Assembly (NCBI GenBank): GCA_903859815.1
Contig: CAIOOA010000161.1
Location: 1 to 60,603 of the forward strand
From: an uncultured Methylococcaceae bacterium
GTDB taxonomy: Bacteria > Pseudomonadota > Gammaproteobacteria > Methylococcales > Methylococcaceae
DNA: 60,603 bases
Direction: 5' to 3'
Shown here in pieces: positions 57,143 to 60,603 of this stretch; within the stretch, counting starts at the first letter, position 1, and the number at the start of each line of letters is the position of its first letter. The notes under the pieces were generated by a model. The model was not told where the DNA came from. It did no database searches and was given only the letters and a program-made list of their open reading frames with translations. Position numbers and translations under genes: made by a program.

Positions 57143-58057
57143 ATGTGGTTCAAGAATCTTTCCCTATTACGCTTTACCGAAAACTTCACTCTCACCGCGG
57201 ACGAACTGCAAGAGCGCATGGAATCAGGTCGCTTCCAACCCTGTGGCAGCCTTCAACCGATGAGCTTCGGCTGGACCGCTCCACTAGGACGGGATGATGG
57301 GCCTTTGGTCCACTCCACTGGCGGAAAATTTATGATTTGCGTCTTGCGGGAAGAAAAGGTCTTACCCGCTGCGGTCGTCAACGAATTCTTGATTGAGAAA
57401 ATCGCTGAAATTGAAGAGCAGAAAGGAACCCCTGTCCGTAAAAAAGAACGCGAAGCCCTGCGCGAGGAAATCATCCACGACCTACTGCCAAGGGCCTTCA
57501 GCCTCACCCGCAAACTTTACGCTTACATCGACCCCCTCGCCGGCTGGCTGGTGGTGGACAGCGCCAATGCCAAAAAGTCCGAGGAACTGGCTTCTTGGTT
57601 ACGCCGTTGCCTGGAATCGCTGCCGGTGGCCTTGCCGTCGGTGAACGAGCGCCCTGCATCCGTCATGACCCGCTGGTTGGCTGAAAGCGCACCGCCCACG
57701 GATATTGTCATCGAAAATGAATGCGAACTACGGGCAACCGATGAAGAAGGCGCTGTCATTCGCTGTAAAAACCACGACCTCACTGCCCCGGAAATTCAGA
57801 ATCATCTGGAAGCCGGCAAAGAAGTGGTCAAACTTGCGGTAAACTGGAACGAACGCTTGGGCTTTGTGCTGGATGATAGCCTGGGCATCAAACGGCTGCG
57901 ATTCCTCGATGCCGTCCAAGAACAGGCTGCCGACGTGGAGGCCGACAACGAAGCGGATCGCTTCGATGCGGATTTCTCCATCATGTCCTTGGAACTGGCC
58001 GCCTTCCTGCCCCGATTGTTGGAACTTTTCGGCGGCGAAAACACCCAAAGTAAATAA
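57143..58057 (+). CDS. rdgC: Recombination-associated protein RdgC
   Basis: The 304-residue DNA-binding ring protein restrains RecA-dependent recombination. It starts with the family motif MWFKNLSLLRF, followed by FQPCGSLQPMSFGWTAPLGR and KEREALREEIIHDLLPRAF. Length and start match E. coli RdgC (303). The gene is 32 bases before the L,D-transpeptidase gene. Confidence 0.97.
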   Translation: MWFKNLSLLRFTENFTLTADELQERMESGRFQPCGSLQPMSFGWTAPLGRDDGPLVHSTGGKFMICVLREEKVLPAAVVNEFLIEKIAEIEEQKGTPVRKKEREALREEIIHDLLPRAFSLTRKLYAYIDPLAGWLVVDSANAKKSEELASWLRRCLESLPVALPSVNERPASVMTRWLAESAPPTDIVIENECELRATDEEGAVIRCKNHDLTAPEIQNHLEAGKEVVKLAVNWNERLGFVLDDSLGIKRLRFLDAVQEQAADVEADNEADRFDADFSIMSLELAAFLPRLLELFGGENTQSK

Positions 58058-58089
58058 TTTCAAGTTTTTTCGTTATATTAGGCATTACC

Positions 58090-59358
58090 ATGATCAATCC
58101 CCATGCCCTTCGACTAGTCTCGGGTTTTATTCTTTTCGGACTGGTGTCGCTGGCCGTCAACGCCGAGTCAATCCCTCTTCCTCCTGAGGGATCGGACCTC
58201 GTTGGAAGATTACGCTATGTAAAAGCTCAGCAAGGAGACACGCTGATTGATGTAGCCCATCGCAATAGCGTGGGTCAAGACGAAATCGTCATGGCAAACC
58301 CCACGCCTAGCCGCTACTTTTGGGTTCCGGGGGAAGGCACTAAAGTCAAGATACCCGACCAATTCATCCTGCCGGATGCACCTCGTGTCGGCATCGTAGT
58401 CAATGTCCCCGAAATGCGCCTGTATTATTACCCGCCCGGCACGTCAGAAGTCATCACATATCCCATCAGCATCGGGCGGATGGACTGGAAGTCCCCGCTG
58501 GGCTTGACCAAGATTGTCGAAAAAATAAAGGACCCAACGTGGACTCCGCCTGAATCCATCAAGCGGGAACACGCCTTGGATGGTGAAATCCTCCCCGATG
58601 TGGTGCCGGCCGGCCCTGACAATCCACTAGGCCAATTCGCCATGCGCTTGGGGGTCAAAGGCAGTTATCTGATTCATGGCACTGGGCAGAACAAGGCCGA
58701 CGGCATCGGCATGATGGTAACCCACGGCTGCATGAGAATGTACCCAGAGGATATCGCTCAACTCTATCCAAAAGTGAGCATGGGAACCCAAGTCAATCTC
58801 GTCAACCAACCCGTCAAAGTGGGCTGGTTGGGTGACACGCTTTACATCGAAGTCAGCCAACCGCTAGATGAAGACAATTTAAGCTATAGCCAATTGTCAA
58901 GCCTGGCTTCCGGCTTAATCCAAAAGAAAACCGCCGAGCGCCCCGGTACTGTCATCAACCGTGAATTGCTCAAGGAAGCCTTGGAAAAACCCAACGGCAT
59001 CCCGACTGCGATTACCGGCAAAGTGCCTGTGACCACGCAAGCGGCATCGCCTGTGCCCCAAAGCCCAAGCACCACGACCACTAAGCCACCGATACCGGCT
59101 TATACCCCCACTACTTCGGGACAGCCCATCCGGCAACCGGGTCAAGTGGCAACACCGAGTTATCCGCCCCGGACAGCAACCCCTAGTTATCCGCCCCGGA
59201 CAGCAACCCCTGTGCCGACAACGACATCAAATCCTAGCTATACCCCTCCTAGGACTTCCAAGCCAGTCGCACCCAGCACCCCGGACGTGCCTCCCGGCCC
59301 ACCCGTCACCCCGGCAAAAACCAAGCCGGAACAGCAAATGCTTCCGCCGATTTATTAA
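58090..59358 (+). CDS. L,D-transpeptidase (ErfK/YbiS type) with LysM
   Basis: The 422-residue periplasmic enzyme carries a signal peptide (cleavage after VNAE), a LysM peptidoglycan-binding segment at about residues 40-85, and a YkuD domain. The catalytic motif is H212-G-C214-M-R216. It forms meso-DAP crosslinks or anchors lipoproteins. From about residue 310 the tail is a long Pro/Thr/Ser-rich linker, including two exact copies of a 27-bp unit (59158-59211) that encode SYPPRTATP. The tail may span the cell wall. Confidence 0.93.
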   Translation: MINPHALRLVSGFILFGLVSLAVNAESIPLPPEGSDLVGRLRYVKAQQGDTLIDVAHRNSVGQDEIVMANPTPSRYFWVPGEGTKVKIPDQFILPDAPRVGIVVNVPEMRLYYYPPGTSEVITYPISIGRMDWKSPLGLTKIVEKIKDPTWTPPESIKREHALDGEILPDVVPAGPDNPLGQFAMRLGVKGSYLIHGTGQNKADGIGMMVTHGCMRMYPEDIAQLYPKVSMGTQVNLVNQPVKVGWLGDTLYIEVSQPLDEDNLSYSQLSSLASGLIQKKTAERPGTVINRELLKEALEKPNGIPTAITGKVPVTTQAASPVPQSPSTTTTKPPIPAYTPTTSGQPIRQPGQVATPSYPPRTATPSYPPRTATPVPTTTSNPSYTPPRTSKPVAPSTPDVPPGPPVTPAKTKPEQQMLPPIY

Positions 59359-59438
59359 ATGACTGAACGCACGGACGCGAATTTGCTTATTTTTTAACTT
59401 GAGGGGAAGGTCAAAGCCTGTCCTGAGCGAAGTCTAAG

Positions 59439-59469
59439 CAGCAATTCTTATTTAGAATGAGAATTGCTG
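59439..59469. repeat. Solo joined copy of the 14-bp terminal inverted repeats
   Basis: Here cagcaattcttatt and aatgagaattgctg face each other across three bases. They are the terminal repeats of the element at 60387-60593 with one base changed and no interior. This looks like an internally deleted copy. No flanking direct repeat was found. Two further small palindromes follow: ccggcttcagccgg at 59512-59525 and ccgcctgaaggcgg at 59541-59554. Confidence 0.8.
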
Positions 59470-59597
59470 AAGCCGGAGGGCTTTTGCTTGGACAAGATAA
59501 CGTTGGTAGTCCCGGCTTCAGCCGGTCTCCAAGGGTCTTTCCGCCTGAAGGCGGTACTACAAATGTAAGGCAAGCTTAGCTTCCCTGCATCACAACC

Positions 59598-60317
59598 TCA
59601 ACTGTTGACCACCAATTGCTTGATATCCTTGCCCAGTGCATAACTAATGGTATGCTCGCAGATATTGCACGACCTGTCGCCGATGCGTTCAAGCTTACGA
59701 GCGGCCCACATTAGATTCAAAGCCATGGGAATCAAACTGGGTTCCTCGGTCATGTCTTTCGTCTGCGCTTGCATAATATCCCCATATTGGATATCCAGAA
59801 AACGGTCCCGCTGCCTAATTTCCAAGGCAGCATCAACATCAATGCGCGCAAAGGCATCCAAAGTGTCATGAAGCAATTGGATGACCCCCGACCCGAATTC
59901 AATCAGCGGTGCGATGGCCTTCGGCTTCGGAGGTTTTTCTTCCATGACCTTGGTGATCCTTGCGATGCGTTTGGCATCGTCCCCTATCCGCTCCAAATCT
60001 TTAATGACCTTAATGACGGCCATCACGAAGCGCAAATCACTGGCAGTCGGTTGGCGACGCGCTAAAATTTGCATGCACTGGTCATTCACCGAGGCTTCCA
60101 AAGCATTAAGCTTGCGGTCATCGTTAATCACTTGCTCAGCCACATCGATATCGTTGCCCAGCAATGACTTCATCGCAAGCTTGGCTTGGTCTTCAGCCAA
60201 CCCACCCAACCGCAAAGTATTGTTACGGATATTAGTTAACTCCTGGTCAAATTGCCGGGAAATATGCTGATGTGGGGAAGGATTAATCATGTGGCCATGC
60301 CTGTTGTTGAAGCTCAT
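59598..60317 (-). CDS. phoU: Phosphate transport regulator PhoU
   Basis: The 239-residue cytoplasmic protein comprises two three-helix bundles with the metal-binding DLERIGDDAKRIA and KLERIGDRSCNICEHT repeats. It links the Pst transporter to PhoR and controls the Pho regulon. The pst genes are not in the window. ATG 60317 is used; a shorter start at 60290 (MINPSP) is possible. The mobile-looking element at 60387 lies about 70 bases upstream and may affect its promoter. Confidence 0.94.
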   Translation of the reverse strand: MSFNNRHGHMINPSPHQHISRQFDQELTNIRNNTLRLGGLAEDQAKLAMKSLLGNDIDVAEQVINDDRKLNALEASVNDQCMQILARRQPTASDLRFVMAVIKVIKDLERIGDDAKRIARITKVMEEKPPKPKAIAPLIEFGSGVIQLLHDTLDAFARIDVDAALEIRQRDRFLDIQYGDIMQAQTKDMTEEPSLIPMALNLMWAARKLERIGDRSCNICEHTISYALGKDIKQLVVNS

Positions 60318-60386
60318 CTTATTATGAACTAAAAAAGTTACCGTTTGATGAAATTAGCAAACAAAACTTATATTGAAAGCCTTGCA

Positions 60387-60593
60387 CAGCAATTCTCATT
60401 TTGGCATGGAAGCCGTCATTCCGGCATGGACTGCCGGAATCCAGTGCCATGGATGGTAACGGGTCGGCTGCGTAAATGTTTGATTAAGCATAACGAGTGA
60501 ACTCAAGTTTCACGTCCCTGTGACTGGATTCCTGCTTCCCGGCAGGAATGACGGGTTATACATCAACGCTTTCCCTCATAATGAGAATTGCTG
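60387..60593. mobile_element. 207-bp MITE-like element with 14-bp inverted termini
   Basis: The ends are perfect inverted copies: cagcaattctcatt at 60387-60400 and aatgagaattgctg at 60580-60593. Outside both ends the 9-mer agccttgca occurs in direct orientation (60378-60386 and 60594-60602), as expected for a target-site duplication. The interior carries an imperfect inverted pair (ccgtcattccggcatggact with ctggattcctgcttcccggc) of the kind common in extragenic repeats, and no reading frame. The right copy touches the window end, so a tandem array is an alternative reading. Confidence 0.8.
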
Positions 60594-60603
60594 AGCCTTG
60601 CAC

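Overview
The window is chromosomal DNA from a gammaproteobacterium, most likely a methanotroph or close relative in the Methylococcales. This is an inference from gene content. It carries the four-gene ABC/beta-propeller cluster that accompanies PQQ-dependent alcohol oxidation, a fatty acid cis/trans isomerase, a PEP-CTERM protein behind a sigma-54-type promoter, half of an N-type ATPase operon, a P1B copper ATPase, and the conserved blocks hfq-hflX-hflK-hflC-hisZ-purA and rng-yhdP-tldD. No rRNA or tRNA gene was seen.

Layout, left to right. Bases 1-3785 hold a 19-bp tandem repeat array and a metal-export operon: a small Ala/His-rich membrane protein, an HMA2-like protein and a Cu+ ATPase. Bases 3786-5760 are a repeat-rich, decaying stretch with a nested inverted repeat, a wrecked YefM/YoeB pair, TTTGCAAA-type repeats and a frameshifted PEP-CTERM gene. 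metH fills 5881-9576. Bases 9700-13600 form an A+T-rich accessory island. A 1031-residue protein fusing an HD phosphohydrolase to an Hsp90-type ATPase sits between two toxin-antitoxin pairs (FitAB and MntA/HepT types), each with its toxin cut to 16-21 codons. Two small membrane-protein genes and a GGDEF relic follow.

Bases 15059-21632 are the minus-strand housekeeping block from hfq to purA. A Nudix hydrolase, a universal stress protein and a candidate small RNA lead to the PQQ-associated transporter cluster (23858-28641). That cluster is interrupted by two A+T-rich genes, the second with a HEPN-type R-x4-H motif. The complete dTDP-rhamnose operon rfbBACD (28643-32072) follows. It converges on the beta and epsilon genes of an N-ATPase whose remaining operon is absent here. 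A PilZ protein, a giant alpha-2-macroglobulin, a Uma2 fragment, a nuclease-like protein, an acyltransferase with an internal stop, the cis/trans isomerase, a lipoprotein and an AI-2E-type permease lead to a second A+T-rich island (46875-50046). It holds VapXD, a small acidic protein and a type II restriction-modification pair. tldD, yhdP and rng then run on the minus strand, followed by rdgC, an L,D-transpeptidase and phoU. The window ends in a roughly 207-bp element with perfect 14-bp terminal inverted repeats.

The best candidates for something undescribed are the HD/Hsp90-type ATPase gene at 10064-13159 and the two-gene HEPN module at 25115-26114. A third pattern worth checking is three type II toxin-antitoxin loci that each lost the toxin but kept antitoxin sequence.
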